Shown here: one piece after another, positions 5,821-5,917 of the stretch
Layout of the letters: every line of letters begins with the position of its first letter
Numbering within the stretch: position 1 is the first letter of the stretch
Assembly: GCA_013329855.1 (NCBI GenBank)
Contig: DUJI01000205.1
Location: 1 to 5,917 of the forward strand
Origin: Thermoplasmata archaeon
GTDB taxonomy: Archaea; Thermoplasmatota; Thermoplasmata; RBG-16-68-12
Length of the DNA stretch: 5,917 bases
Direction of reading: 5' to 3'
Made by a program: the position numbers and the translations under genes
The notes under the pieces: generated by a model
Told to the model about the DNA's origin: nothing
Databases searched by the model: none
The model's input: the letters and a program-made list of their open reading frames with translations, nothing else

Positions 5821-5833
5821 GCTCGAACCGAGC
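5821..5833. repeat. Inverted repeat GCTCG-AAC-CGAGC before the zinc-ribbon operon
   Basis: Perfect 5-bp arms with a three-base spacer, lying between the TATA-like box and the ATG of the 69-aa gene, a place where a bound protein would block transcription start. It differs from the repeat at 4675-4687 by one spacer base, and both are followed by G. Confidence 0.35.
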
Positions 5834-5843
5834 GTGCGGGCGG

Positions 5844-5854
5844 GAGATAAAGTT
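5844..5854 (-). promoter_or_regulatory. TATA box of the zinc-ribbon operon
   Basis: AACTTTATCTC on the minus strand is the most AT-rich promoter-like patch in the window, centred about 30 bases upstream of the ATG at 5819. It would start transcription about 3-6 bases before the ATG. Confidence 0.55.
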
Positions 5855-5872
5855 GACGAAACGCGCGGGGCG

Positions 5873-5883
5873 AAAAGGTCTAT
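5873..5883 (+). promoter_or_regulatory. Possible TATA-like box for a gene leaving the right edge
   Basis: AAAAGGTCTAT on the plus strand resembles AAAAGCCTTA before the aldo/keto reductase. It is about 30 bases before a GTG at 5909 and only 14 before an ATG at 5897. If real, this is a divergent promoter region with the zinc-ribbon operon. Confidence 0.3.
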
Positions 5884-5896
5884 CCGAGGGCCGTCC

Positions 5897-5917
5897 ATGG
5901 GTCGCGGCGTGTTCATC
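5897..5917 (+). CDS. Possible start of a plus-strand gene cut by the window edge
   Basis: An ATG at 5897 opens seven codons (MGRGVFI) to the edge; an in-frame GTG at 5909 would fit better with the spacing from the TATA-like patch at 5873-5883. The only support is this promoter-like context and the divergent neighbour. Too short to say what it encodes. Confidence 0.25.

Noticed and set aside
5455..5916. 153-codon minus-strand frame starting near the right edge
   Set aside because: It covers the two zinc-ribbon genes in another frame and destroys their CxxC motifs; no domain of its own.

Overview
The window looks like chromosomal DNA from a high-GC archaeon. The reasons are TATA-like AT-rich patches about 25-45 bases upstream of most genes, apparent leaderless starts for at least two genes, an exported surface protein crowded with N-glycosylation sequons, and small zinc-ribbon proteins. 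An uncultured high-GC Thermoplasmatota lineage is my best guess, but no marker gene here fixes the taxonomy. The DNA is gene-dense; no stretch of 300 bases or more lacks a gene. There is no RNA gene, CRISPR array or insertion sequence that I can see.

Left part (1-2201, minus strand): a class V PLP-dependent aminotransferase-like gene runs off the left edge (1-618). Upstream of it on the same strand lies a secreted, membrane-anchored, probably glycosylated protein of unknown family (738-2201). Between them are a perfect 12-bp hairpin, probably the 3' end signal of the surface-protein gene, and a separate TATA-like box for the aminotransferase. The two genes are therefore probably separate transcription units.

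Middle part (2202-4632, plus strand): a divergent promoter region of about 147 bases leads to an aldo/keto reductase with an intact catalytic tetrad (GTG start, 2349-3308). It is followed by a 424-residue fusion of a degenerate isoaspartyl-methyltransferase-like domain with four TPR repeats (3358-4632), which has its own TATA-like box.

Right part (4633-5917): a second TPR-like protein ends in a DnaJ-type double CxxC zinc module (TTG start, 4776-5366). Its stop codon overlaps that of a convergent gene for a 76-residue zinc-ribbon protein (5361-5591, minus). That gene appears to be the second of a two-gene operon behind a 69-residue zinc-ribbon protein (5610-5819, minus). The last bases may hold the start of another plus-strand gene.

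I see no obvious named pathway joining these genes. The points most worth a second look are the eroded methyltransferase-TPR fusion, the cluster of three small CxxC proteins, and a near-identical inverted repeat (GCTCG-N3-CGAGC) found upstream of both the TPR/zinc gene and the zinc-ribbon operon.
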